NCBI GenBank assembly: GCA_964604825.1
Contig: CAZSAL010000060.1
Span: 1-13,546, forward strand
Reading direction: 5' to 3'
DNA length: 13,546 nucleotides
Source: CAZSAL01 sp964604825
GTDB lineage: Bacteria > Elusimicrobiota > Elusimicrobia > 2-01-FULL-59-12
This document shows positions 4,992-12,317 of the stretch, in pieces. The notes under the pieces are model-generated. The model ran no database searches. It saw only the letters and a program-made list of their open reading frames with translations, and was not told the origin of the DNA. The position numbers and the translations under genes are program-made. How positions within the stretch are numbered: the first letter of the stretch is position 1; each line of letters opens with the position of its first letter.

Positions 4992-6661
4992 TGGGTGAGT
5001 TTCTTGTACCTGATTCTGTGGGGCTGGGCGCTTTCCCCGGTGCGCAGCTTATAGGCGGTCTCGTAATCCTGATAATTGCCTTCGTTCCAGGTGACCTTGC
5101 TGTCGCTTTCAAATGAAAGAATGTGGGTTGCTATGCGGTCCAGAAACCACCTGTCATGGCTGATCACCATGACGCATCCGGCAAATTCGAGTAGTGCGTC
5201 TTCCAGCGCGCGCAGAGTGTTCACGTCAAGGTCGTTGGTCGGCTCGTCCAGCAGCAGCACGTTGCCTCCCTCTTTCAGCATTTTCGCCAGATGAAGCCGG
5301 TTGCGTTCTCCCCCGGAAAGGGCGCCGACTTTTTTCTGCTGGTCCGTGCCGGAAAAGTTAAAGCGCGCGCAGTAGGCGCGTGAGTTGATTTCCTTTTTAC
5401 CAAGAGCTACAAGGTCCAGACCGCCGGAAATTTCCTGCCAGACGGTCTTCGTGTTATCGAGATTCTCCCGCGACTGGTCCACATAGGCGAGCCTAACGCT
5501 GTCGCCCAGGCGCAGCGCGCCCTGATCGGGTTTTTCTTTCCCCGTGATCATCCGGAAGAGAGTAGTTTTTCCCGCGCCGTTAGGGCCGATCACTCCCACG
5601 ATCGCTCCGGGGGGAATGCGGAAAGACAAATCGTCTATCAACATATTATCGCCGTAGCCTTTGAAAAGGTTCTGCGCCTCTATGACCAAATCTCCCAGTC
5701 TGGGGCCAGGAGGAATAAATATTTCGAGGTCATCCATTCTTTTCGCAGTGTCCTGATTAAGCAGTTCCATGTACTGGGAGATCCTTGCCTTGCTCTTGGA
5801 CTGGCGGCCGCGCGGGCTCATTCGGATCCACTCCATTTCACGTTCCAGCGTCTTCTGGCGGGCGCTCTCCGTTTTCTGCTCGCGCCTCAGGCGTTCCTGC
5901 TTCTGATCCAGCCAGGCTGAATAATTTCCCTTGAAGGGAATTCCCTGCCCGTAATCAAGCTCGAGAATCCATTCCGCGATGTTGTCCAGGAAATACCGGT
6001 CATGCGTTACGGCGACTACCGTTCCTTTGTAATTTTTGAGGAAGTTTTCGAGCCAGGCCACGGACTCGGCGTCCAGGTGGTTGGTAGGCTCGTCGAGAAG
6101 AAGCAAATCCGGCGATTGAAGCAGAAGCCGGCAGAGGGCCACGCGGCGCTTTTCTCCTCCGGATAAACCCGCTACAGCGGAATCGCCCGGCGGGCAGCGC
6201 AGCGCATCCATGGCGATCTCCAGAGTCCGGTCCAACTCCCATCCGTTGCACTGTTCGATCTTTTCCTGAAGTTCGGCCTGCCGGTTCAGGGATTTTTCCA
6301 TTTTTTCCGGGTCCATACCTTCCGTAAAGGAGCCACTGATCTTTTCGTATTCCGCGATCAGGTCTGTAACCTGCTTCATGCCCTGGGCGACATTCTCTTT
6401 GATGGACAATTTATCATCCAGCAGCGGTTCCTGCGGCAGGTATCCTATGGAAATGCCTTTGCCGGGAAATGCCTCGCCGTGAAAGTCGCGCTCGATGCCG
6501 GCCATGATTTTGAGCAGCGTGCTTTTGCCCGCGCCGTTAAGCCCGATGACGCCGATTTTAGCGCCGTAGTAGAAAGACAGATATATATCGCTGAGCACTT
6601 TCTTGCCGGGGCCGTAATTTTTACTCAGCCCCTTCATCGTAAAGACAAAATCTTTGGACAT
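4988..6661 (-). CDS. ettA: Energy-dependent translational throttle protein EttA (ABC-F ATPase)
   Basis: The 557-residue product is the length of E. coli EttA (about 555). It has two ABC ATPase domains and no membrane segment. Domain 1 shows Walker A G40-L-N-G-A-G-K-S-T48, the arm insertion (about 95-140), signature L-S-G-G-E at 166-170, and Walker B L-L-L-L-D-E-P-T-N-H-L-D with D190 and E191. A linker rich in Arg, Lys and Gln follows (about 255-320). Domain 2 repeats the motifs as G-P-N-G-A-G-K-T, L-S-G-G-E-R-N-R-L and L-L-L-D-E-P-T-N-D-L-D. EttA binds the ribosomal E site and gates entry into elongation according to the ADP/ATP ratio. GAGGAA lies 8 nt before the ATG at 6661 (complement strand). 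The gene diverges from orn and converges on the archease remnant. Assignment within ABC-F rests on length, arm and linker. Confidence 0.93.
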   Translation of the reverse strand: MSKDFVFTMKGLSKNYGPGKKVLSDIYLSFYYGAKIGVIGLNGAGKSTLLKIMAGIERDFHGEAFPGKGISIGYLPQEPLLDDKLSIKENVAQGMKQVTDLIAEYEKISGSFTEGMDPEKMEKSLNRQAELQEKIEQCNGWELDRTLEIAMDALRCPPGDSAVAGLSGGEKRRVALCRLLLQSPDLLLLDEPTNHLDAESVAWLENFLKNYKGTVVAVTHDRYFLDNIAEWILELDYGQGIPFKGNYSAWLDQKQERLRREQKTESARQKTLEREMEWIRMSPRGRQSKSKARISQYMELLNQDTAKRMDDLEIFIPPGPRLGDLVIEAQNLFKGYGDNMLIDDLSFRIPPGAIVGVIGPNGAGKTTLFRMITGKEKPDQGALRLGDSVRLAYVDQSRENLDNTKTVWQEISGGLDLVALGKKEINSRAYCARFNFSGTDQQKKVGALSGGERNRLHLAKMLKEGGNVLLLDEPTNDLDVNTLRALEDALLEFAGCVMVISHDRWFLDRIATHILSFESDSKVTWNEGNYQDYETAYKLRTGESAQPHRIRYKKLTH

Positions 6662-6733
6662 ATGGGTTTTCCTCAGGTTTCCTTTCGCGGATTCGTCGAA
6701 GACAAGTCGATATTATATACTTAGCAGGCTGGG
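6662..6733. promoter_or_regulatory. Divergent ettA/orn intergenic region
   Basis: This 72-bp gap must hold the signals for both divergent genes. It contains an AT-rich TATTATATAC at 6711-6720 that could act as a -10 for orn, but no convincing -35 at the right distance was found, and no operator was recognised. Confidence 0.3.
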
Positions 6734-7273
6734 ATGAAAAATTCAGATAATCTTATCTGGCTTGATCTGGAAATGACCGGTCTTGACCCGGATATTCATG
6801 CGATCATTGAAATAGGCTGCGCTGTTACGGACTCCAACCTGAAACTGATTAAAGAGGGGCCGGTATTCGTTATTCACCAGTCGCAGGAAACGCTGGATCT
6901 AATGGATCCCTGGTGCATCAAACAGCACGGCAAGTCGGGGTTGACGCGGAAAGTGCAGGAATCGAAGGTTTCGCTGCGGGAAGCCGAGGAAAAAACTCTG
7001 GCGTTCCTGATGGAATACTGTGAGGAAAAGGCCTCGCCCTTGTGCGGGAATTCAATTGGCCAGGACCGCCGCTTCCTCGACAAATATATGCCTAAGCTGA
7101 ACGCTTTTTTCCATTACCGGAACGTCGATGTGAGCACGATCAAGGAACTGGTCAGGCGTTGGTATCCGCCGGAGTCCCAGGCTCCGGAAAAAACGAAAAC
7201 ACATCATGTCATGGACGATATCCGGGAGTCCATAGGCGAGCTTCAACATTACAGGCAAAAAATATTTAAATAA
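6734..7273 (+). CDS. orn: Oligoribonuclease (3'-5' exoribonuclease)
   Basis: The 179-residue product is full length for Orn (181 in E. coli) and has the DEDDh exonuclease motifs: D11 and E13 in W-L-D-L-E-M-T-G-L-D, D111 in G-N-S-I-G-Q-D-R-R-F-L, and H157 with D162 in H-H-V-M-D-D-I-R-E-S-I. Orn is a cytoplasmic dimer that degrades 2-5 nt RNA, including pGpG left from cyclic-di-GMP breakdown, to mononucleotides. The ATG is preceded by AGG (6726-6728) 5 nt upstream. A small membrane protein gene starts one base after its stop codon, which suggests one transcript with the genes downstream. Confidence 0.97.
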   Translation: MKNSDNLIWLDLEMTGLDPDIHAIIEIGCAVTDSNLKLIKEGPVFVIHQSQETLDLMDPWCIKQHGKSGLTRKVQESKVSLREAEEKTLAFLMEYCEEKASPLCGNSIGQDRRFLDKYMPKLNAFFHYRNVDVSTIKELVRRWYPPESQAPEKTKTHHVMDDIRESIGELQHYRQKIFK

Positions 7274-7274
7274 T

Positions 7275-7535
7275 ATGTGGATCGTCGCTTGGCATGCTGT
7301 TGTCTGGACCTTTTTGTTTCTGCCGAAAATCCTTTTCTGGGTTGGGCAGCGGCTTGCGGTATGGACGGGTACGGTTTTTCTTTTCCGCCAGGGAAAACAT
7401 CACAAGATTTATTACTTCTTAAGCATTTTCCTTTATAGCGCTTCGTGGGGAGTGATCGTCTACCTGTGCTGGAGAACCCCGTCGCACCTTGGCCCATTCA
7501 GGAAGATTCTTCTTGCCGTGAGGTCACAGTCATAG
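7275..7535 (+). CDS. Small two-helix membrane protein of unknown function
   Basis: The 86-residue frame starts one base after the orn stop. It has two hydrophobic segments, about residues 3-23 (rich in Trp, Phe and Val) and about 45-66 (Y-Y-F-L-S-I-F-L-Y-S, then W-G-V-I-V-Y-L-C-W), separated by a basic loop (R-Q-G-K-H-H-K) and followed by a basic tail. This fits an inner-membrane hairpin protein. I do not recognise a family. There is no good ribosome binding site, so translation would depend on coupling to orn. It fills the space between two conserved genes on the same strand and has no strong competing frame, which supports it as a real gene, but the evidence is modest. Confidence 0.55.
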   Translation: MWIVAWHAVVWTFLFLPKILFWVGQRLAVWTGTVFLFRQGKHHKIYYFLSIFLYSASWGVIVYLCWRTPSHLGPFRKILLAVRSQS

Positions 7536-7557
7536 TGTTAAGTCTTAAGTGAATAGG

Positions 7558-8820
7558 ATGGAACCCCGCATCATAAAAAAAATGCGGTACACTCTTCCCC
7601 GGGATTTACGGAAGCTGCTCGAACCGATCCGGCTGCTCTCGGAGAAGGCTCATCTGCCGGTTTTCCTTGTTGGCGGCTGCGTTCGAGATATCGTGCTGGG
7701 GCGCCCACCGCTTGACGTCGACATAGTTGTGGAAGGGGATACGGCGGTGCTTGCCAGACAGGCGGCCAGGTTCTGTAAAGCCGAACTGGTCAGCCATCCG
7801 CAATTTTTGACGCATACCCTGCTTTTGGCGGGCGGCCGCCATGTCGATATTGCGCGCGCCCGCAGGGAATTTTATCCTGAACCTGCGGTTCTGCCTACCG
7901 TCGAACCGGCAAGCCTGCAGGACGATCTGATGCGGCGTGATTTTTCGATCAACGCGATGGCTATGTCTCTTAATCAGGATGATTTCTGCCATCTCTGGGA
8001 TCCGTTTAACGGCCTGACCGACCTGCGTAATAAGAAGATCCGCATTCTCCATTCCGAAAGTTTCCGGGATGACCCGACGCGTATTTTCCGTGCGGCGCGC
8101 TTTGCCGGACGTTTTGATTACATGCTCGACTGGCGAACGCGGGAGTGCCTGGTCAACGCGGTTATTCAGCAGACTCCCGACCGGCTTTCCGGAGCCAGGC
8201 TGCGCGAAGAGTTGCTGCAGATTTTAATGGAAGAGGATCCGAGGCATGCTTTCCGCCTGCTGGACGAATGGGGGACGCTGCTTTTTCTTGTGCCGCATTT
8301 GAAATGGTCGAAGTCGCACGAACTTTTGTTCGCGCGGCTTCTTCGTGCCAGGCTGAAGGGGGATTCCGTGGCGCTGCGGCTGATGGGGCTTCTTCATTCG
8401 CTTCCGGTGCCGAACGCAACCGGCTGCATGGGGCATTTGATGTTTCCGCAAAGGACGATCGAGTCCGTGGGACAGGCGCTGATGATCCTGCACAAGCTTC
8501 GTGAAAACCATTTAACCGTTGAGGATGTGAAGAAGCTGGATGAGAAAAAACTTTCAACCGAAGGCCGGTTTTTCGTCGAACAGGCGATCCGGATGCCGTC
8601 ATTGTTTTTCCGGAAAAAAGCGGCGGAAGCCTGGAAGCATCTGCAGGAAAGTAACCCCTGTCTTTCGGGAGAAGAACTGCGGAAGCTGGGCTATAAGCCC
8701 GGCCCGCTGTTTTCGAGAATACTGGACGCCCTGCGGCGGGCGCGCTGGGAAGGGAAACTGCGTACGCGGGAAGAAGAGATCCGTTTCGTCTGCAGCGTCT
8801 TTCCGCAGGGCAGCGTTTAA
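7558..8820 (+). CDS. CCA tRNA nucleotidyltransferase / poly(A) polymerase family protein
   Basis: The product (420 residues from ATG 7558) is a class II nucleotidyltransferase that adds or repairs the tRNA 3' CCA end, or adds poly(A) tails. Motifs: V38-G-G-C-V-R-D44 (motif A start), L-D-V-D with metal ligands D53 and D55, R-R-D-F-S-I-N-A-M-A (motif B region), and D-D-P-T-R-I-F-R-A-A-R-F for nucleotide and tRNA handling. The C-terminal half is helical and has no HD phosphohydrolase motif. Bacteria may have one enzyme for both bases, or separate A-adding and CC-adding enzymes; the sequence does not decide this. An in-frame GTG at 7549 would add three residues, and neither start has a good ribosome binding site. 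trpS starts 6 bp after the stop, so co-transcription is likely. Confidence 0.9.
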   Translation: MEPRIIKKMRYTLPRDLRKLLEPIRLLSEKAHLPVFLVGGCVRDIVLGRPPLDVDIVVEGDTAVLARQAARFCKAELVSHPQFLTHTLLLAGGRHVDIARARREFYPEPAVLPTVEPASLQDDLMRRDFSINAMAMSLNQDDFCHLWDPFNGLTDLRNKKIRILHSESFRDDPTRIFRAARFAGRFDYMLDWRTRECLVNAVIQQTPDRLSGARLREELLQILMEEDPRHAFRLLDEWGTLLFLVPHLKWSKSHELLFARLLRARLKGDSVALRLMGLLHSLPVPNATGCMGHLMFPQRTIESVGQALMILHKLRENHLTVEDVKKLDEKKLSTEGRFFVEQAIRMPSLFFRKKAAEAWKHLQESNPCLSGEELRKLGYKPGPLFSRILDALRRARWEGKLRTREEEIRFVCSVFPQGSV

Positions 8821-8826
8821 AAACAT

Positions 8827-9822
8827 ATGAGTTCTAATATCGATGTCGTTTTATCGGGTATGCGTCCCACGGGCAAACTGCATCTGGGCAACTATTTCGG
8901 AGCACTGCAGAACTGGATGCAGATTCAAGCCCGCTGCCGGTGTTTTTACATGATTGCCGACTGGCATGCGCTGACGTCGGATTATGCCGATACGTCGAAA
9001 ATCGAGGACAATGTCTGGGAGATGGCTGCAGACTGGCTGGGCGCAGGGCTTGACCCGGCCAGATGCGTGATTTTCCGGCAGTCATGGGTGAAGGAACATG
9101 CCGAATTGCATCTGCTGCTCTCCATGCTGACGCCCGTTTCCTGGCTCGAACGGAACCCCACATATAAAGAACAGCTTCAGGAAATCAAAGACAGGGACCT
9201 GTCCACTTATGGATTTCTTGGATACCCCGTTCTTCAAGCCGCCGATATTCTTATTTACCGGGCCAACGGAGTGCCGGTGGGAGACGATCAGCTGCCTCAT
9301 CTGGAATTGAGCCGTGAAATTGCCAGAAGGTTCAACTATTTTTATGGGCCTGTTTTCCCTGAACCGCAGGCGCTGCTTTCAAAGGCGCCGAAAGTGATGG
9401 GTGTGGATGCGCGCAAGATGTCAAAATCCTACGGCAATGCGGTGCTGTTGTCGGATTCAAAGCAGGAACTCGGTTCGAAGATCAAAACCATGTATACGGA
9501 TCCCAAAAAAATCCGCATCGATGATAAAGGACATCCGGAAGGTTGTGTTGTGTTCAATATGCACAAGTTCTTTACGCCGGAAGTCCAGGATATCGAAAGT
9601 CGCTGCAAATCAGGCGCGCTTGGATGCGTAGCCTGTAAGGCAAGGCTGCTGGAAACAATGAATGCCGGTATTGAACCGGTGCGCGAAAGCCGTACGCGCT
9701 GGATATCGAAGAGAAAGGATCTGATTGACGTCGTTCGCGCCGGTTCCCAGAATGCGCGAAAGATCGCGCGGCAGACAATGGAAATGGTTTACAAGGCGAT
9801 GCATCTGCAGGGGGAAATGTGA
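8827..9822 (+). CDS. trpS: Tryptophanyl-tRNA synthetase
   Basis: The 331-residue product charges tRNA-Trp with tryptophan. It is a compact class I synthetase of normal bacterial length. The HIGH-type motif is T15-G-K-L-H-L-G-N22 after S-G-M-R-P, and the K-M-S-K-S loop is intact at 197-201. Other family features are the D-W-H-A-L-T segment near residue 40 and V-P-V-G-D-D-Q-L-P-H-L-E in the tryptophan-binding region. The stop TGA shares its last base with the scpA ATG, so the two genes are translationally coupled. No T-box or trp leader is visible in the 6-bp gap upstream. Confidence 0.98.
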   Translation: MSSNIDVVLSGMRPTGKLHLGNYFGALQNWMQIQARCRCFYMIADWHALTSDYADTSKIEDNVWEMAADWLGAGLDPARCVIFRQSWVKEHAELHLLLSMLTPVSWLERNPTYKEQLQEIKDRDLSTYGFLGYPVLQAADILIYRANGVPVGDDQLPHLELSREIARRFNYFYGPVFPEPQALLSKAPKVMGVDARKMSKSYGNAVLLSDSKQELGSKIKTMYTDPKKIRIDDKGHPEGCVVFNMHKFFTPEVQDIESRCKSGALGCVACKARLLETMNAGIEPVRESRTRWISKRKDLIDVVRAGSQNARKIARQTMEMVYKAMHLQGEM

Positions 9823-10619
9823 TGGGCGATTCGAATATCGAATCACAGAATACTTCCGGGATCGACGTTCGGCTTGATAATTTTGAGGGGCCGCTGGATC
9901 TGCTGCTTTATCTGATCCGGAAAGACGATCTGGACATCTACGATATTCCCATCGCGCAGATTACTCAGGAATATTTGTCATATCTCGACATTATGAAGGA
10001 GTTGAATCTGGAATCTGTGGGGAGTTTTTTGGTTATGGCCAGCACGCTGATGCAGATCAAGGCGCAGATGCTGCTGCCGAGTCCGGAATCCGAGGAAAAT
10101 GAGGGGCCTGATCCCAGGGCGGAATTGATCAACAAGCTTCTGGAATACCAGCGTTACAAGGAAGCCGCTTTAATTCTTGCCGGCTATGGAGAGAAGGAAA
10201 AGGATATTTTTTACCGGGCCGCAGGGCCGGAATTTGAAAACGACGATTTTTCGCTCACGGCTTCGGTTTTCGATCTTCTGAAATCATTCCAGCGCGTTCT
10301 TGATCAGGCACCGCGGGAGATCGGGAAGATTCTGCGGGAAGAAATTCCGCTCGAGGTGAAAATACGCGAGATTCTGGACAGGCTTGAGGAGAATGTTTCC
10401 ATCGGCTTTGCTGAGTTGTTCACTCCCGGGATGTCCCGCAGAGAAATGATCGTTATTTTCCTGGCCCTTCTGGAATTGATACGTCTCAGACAGATTTCCG
10501 CGCGGCAGTCCGAAATGTTCGGGGAAATCCGCATTTTTCGGGAAGCCGTCGTTTTAGCTGAGACGTCTATTCCGGGCGAAGAACCGTCCCCGAATCCCCC
10601 AACGGAGGCTAACAGTTAA
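9822..10619 (+). CDS. scpA: Segregation and condensation protein A (kleisin)
   Basis: The 265-residue product is the kleisin subunit of the SMC-ScpA-ScpB condensin, which organises and segregates the chromosome. The N-terminal signature N-F-E-G-P-L-D-L-L-L-Y-L-I and D-I-Y-D-I-P-I-A-Q-I-T-Q-E-Y is present, followed by F-L-V-M-A-S-T-L-M-Q-I-K-A-Q-M-L-L-P; the C-terminal winged helix region (about 190-250) ends in L-I-R-L-R-Q and a short variable tail. ATG at 9822 is chosen over GTG at 9819 because GGGGG (9810-9814) lies 7 nt upstream and the stop/start overlap TGATG is typical of coupling. The gene overlaps scpB by one base at its own stop. No smc gene is in the window. Confidence 0.97.
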   Translation: MGDSNIESQNTSGIDVRLDNFEGPLDLLLYLIRKDDLDIYDIPIAQITQEYLSYLDIMKELNLESVGSFLVMASTLMQIKAQMLLPSPESEENEGPDPRAELINKLLEYQRYKEAALILAGYGEKEKDIFYRAAGPEFENDDFSLTASVFDLLKSFQRVLDQAPREIGKILREEIPLEVKIREILDRLEENVSIGFAELFTPGMSRREMIVIFLALLELIRLRQISARQSEMFGEIRIFREAVVLAETSIPGEEPSPNPPTEANS

Positions 10620-11245
10620 TGGAACTGAACGATGTTAAAAAAATCCTGGAAGCGCTTCTTTTTGTTGCGGAACAGCCGCTGCCGGTTAAAGCCCTGGAAG
10701 AACTTTTTGAAAAGGAATTTTCAAAAGAGCAGATTGAAACGTTGCTGCAGGATATAGCGCGTGAGTACGAGATGCGCGGCAGCGCGCTCATTATGCGGGA
10801 AATAGCGGGCGGCTGGCAGTTTTCCAGCCGGCCAGAGTTCGGGCCGTGGATACGTAAACTTTTTAAGGAGCGCCTCACGTACAAGCTCAGTAATTCGGCT
10901 CTGGAAACGCTTTCCATTATCGCTTACAAACAACCTATAACGCGCGGCGAAATCGAAGAAATACGCGGCGTAGAGGTTTCCGCAGTGCTGGATACGCTGA
11001 TGGAGCGCCGGCTTGTGAAGATAGCAGGAAGGAAGGAAACCATAGGCCGGCCGCTTCTCTATGGCACAACCGCCGAATTTTTGAAATCATTTGGATTGAA
11101 GCGTCTGGAGGACCTGCCTTCAGTCGAATCTCTCGTTCCTCCGGCGGGTATCGAAGATGAAGCGAAGACCGAAGAGCCGGCGAACGATTCTCTGGATAAA
11201 GATGCTGCGGAAGGTTCTAAAATAGAAGATATCGAACGTAACTAA
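10619..11245 (+). CDS. scpB: Segregation and condensation protein B
   Basis: The 208-residue product is ScpB, which binds the ScpA linker as a dimer in the SMC condensin complex. It has two winged helix domains: an N-terminal one (about 1-78) beginning with V-K-K-I-L-E-A-L-L-F-V-A, and a second (about 85-155) with the family hallmark A-L-E-T-L-S-I-I-A-Y-K-Q-P-I-T-R-G-E-I and then G-R-P-L-L-Y-G-T-T-A-E-F-L. The last 50 residues are acidic and probably disordered. The ATG overlaps the scpA stop codon (TAATG) and GGAGG lies at 10604-10608. The stop codon itself forms part of the hairpin that follows. Confidence 0.97.
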   Translation: MELNDVKKILEALLFVAEQPLPVKALEELFEKEFSKEQIETLLQDIAREYEMRGSALIMREIAGGWQFSSRPEFGPWIRKLFKERLTYKLSNSALETLSIIAYKQPITRGEIEEIRGVEVSAVLDTLMERRLVKIAGRKETIGRPLLYGTTAEFLKSFGLKRLEDLPSVESLVPPAGIEDEAKTEEPANDSLDKDAAEGSKIEDIERN

Positions 11246-11297
11246 ACCCGCCACTGAGACTTAGGCGGGTTTATCCGCCAGCGGTTTAGTGGTGGAT
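11244..11297. terminator. Tandem hairpins after scpB, likely terminator or palindromic repeat
   Basis: AAACCCGCC (11244-11252) pairs with GGCGGGTTT (11264-11272), 9 bp without mismatch, overlapping the scpB stop codon. A second stem pairs ATCCGCCA (11273-11280) with TGGTGGAT (11290-11297), with one G-T pair. The T run after the first stem is only three bases, so as a terminator it is imperfect. The two arms are partly complementary to each other (14 of 21 positions), so the block can also be read as one larger inverted repeat. It divides the scpAB operon from galT. Confidence 0.55.
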
Positions 11298-11316
11298 AAA
11301 TAAAGGAGTTGTTTTT

Positions 11317-12312
11317 ATGACAGAGCTGCGACGCGATCCTGTTGTTGGGCGTTGGGTAATCGTTTCCACCGAACGTGGGAAAAGGCCGTCTGATTTTGGG
11401 AAAGAAATTGAGACGGGAGTTGGTAAATTCTGCCCTTTCTGCCCGGGCAACGAAGATAAAACGCCCAGTGAAATCCTGGCCTATCATGAACCGACGCGGG
11501 AGAAAAACAAGCCGGGCTGGTGGGTGCGCGTTGTGCCGAATAAGTTCCCCGCGCTTCAGATCGAGGGAGCGCTTAACCGTCAGGGTGAAGGTATGTATGA
11601 CAAGATGAACGGCATCGGTGCGCATGAAGTCGTAATTGAGAGCGCGGATCATTCCGTTGATTTCCCTGAACTGCAGCCCAAACGCGCGGAAGATGTAATC
11701 TGGGCTTTCCGCGACCGCATCATGGACCTGAAAAAAGACCCGAGGTTCGAATATATTCTGATTTTCAAAAATAAAGGAGGCGCTGCGGGGGCTTCGCTGA
11801 GTCATCCGCACTCTCAGTTGATCGCCACTCCCGTGATCCCGAAACACGCCAGGGAGCTTGTGAACGGAGCGAAGAATTACTTTGAATACAAGGAACGATG
11901 TGTTTTCTGCGACATGATCAAACAGGAACTTACTACGGGGCAGCGTGTGGTCGCCGAGAATGACGATTTCGTCTGTTTCGTGCCTTTCGCGGCTCAGTTT
12001 CCATTCGAAATGTGGATCTTGCCGAAGGTGCACGATTCCGACTTTGAGGACGTCCAGAAACATGAGGTTGTGAACCTGAGCAGGCTCATGCAGGTTGTCC
12101 TCAGGAAAATGAAAAATGTGCTTGATAACCCTCCCTACAACTTCATCCTCCTGAACTCGCCCCTGCGCGAATCCAAGCTCCCGCATTACCACTGGCATCT
12201 GGAAATTATTCCCAAGCTGACCAAGGTCGCGGGATTCGAATGGGGCTCCGGTTTCTACATCAATCCCACGCCGCCTGAGGAATCCGCCAAATTCCTGCGC
12301 GAAGCCGACTAA
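11317..12312 (+). CDS. galT: GalT-family nucleotidylyltransferase (galactose-1-phosphate uridylyltransferase)
   Basis: The 331-residue product matches the GalT branch of the HIT superfamily. It has the start D-P-V-V-G-R-W-V-I-V, zinc ligands in C39-P-F-C42, the catalytic H163-P-H-S-Q167 with H165 as expected uridylylated nucleophile preceded by G-A-S, a second C-V-F-C near 200, and the C-terminal H-Y-H-W-H-L-E-I-I-P segment. GalT moves UMP between glucose-1-phosphate and galactose-1-phosphate in the Leloir pathway. A strong AAGGAG (11303-11308) lies 8 nt before the ATG. No galK or galE is adjacent; a glycogen synthase gene follows after 5 nt. Since some GalT homologues are ADP-glucose phosphorylases, the true substrate could be another sugar nucleotide linked to glucan metabolism. 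Confidence 0.9.
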   Translation: MTELRRDPVVGRWVIVSTERGKRPSDFGKEIETGVGKFCPFCPGNEDKTPSEILAYHEPTREKNKPGWWVRVVPNKFPALQIEGALNRQGEGMYDKMNGIGAHEVVIESADHSVDFPELQPKRAEDVIWAFRDRIMDLKKDPRFEYILIFKNKGGAAGASLSHPHSQLIATPVIPKHARELVNGAKNYFEYKERCVFCDMIKQELTTGQRVVAENDDFVCFVPFAAQFPFEMWILPKVHDSDFEDVQKHEVVNLSRLMQVVLRKMKNVLDNPPYNFILLNSPLRESKLPHYHWHLEIIPKLTKVAGFEWGSGFYINPTPPEESAKFLREAD

Positions 12313-12317
12313 ATAAG

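Noticed and set aside
7538..7551. TTAAGTC-TTAAGTG 7-bp direct repeat before the tRNA nucleotidyltransferase gene.
   Set aside because: Seven-bp spacing does not fit the 11-bp OmpR/PhoB pattern and only two short copies exist.
8145..8602. Long overlapping frames on both strands within the tRNA nucleotidyltransferase gene (119 and 146 codons).
   Set aside because: They lie inside a conserved coding gene, are Ala/Ser/Arg-rich low-information translations, and have no supported starts.
11242..12198. A 318-codon open frame on the minus strand opposite galT.
   Set aside because: The plus-strand frame carries all GalT motifs and a strong ribosome binding site; the antisense frame has no recognisable domain and is a by-product of galT codon use.
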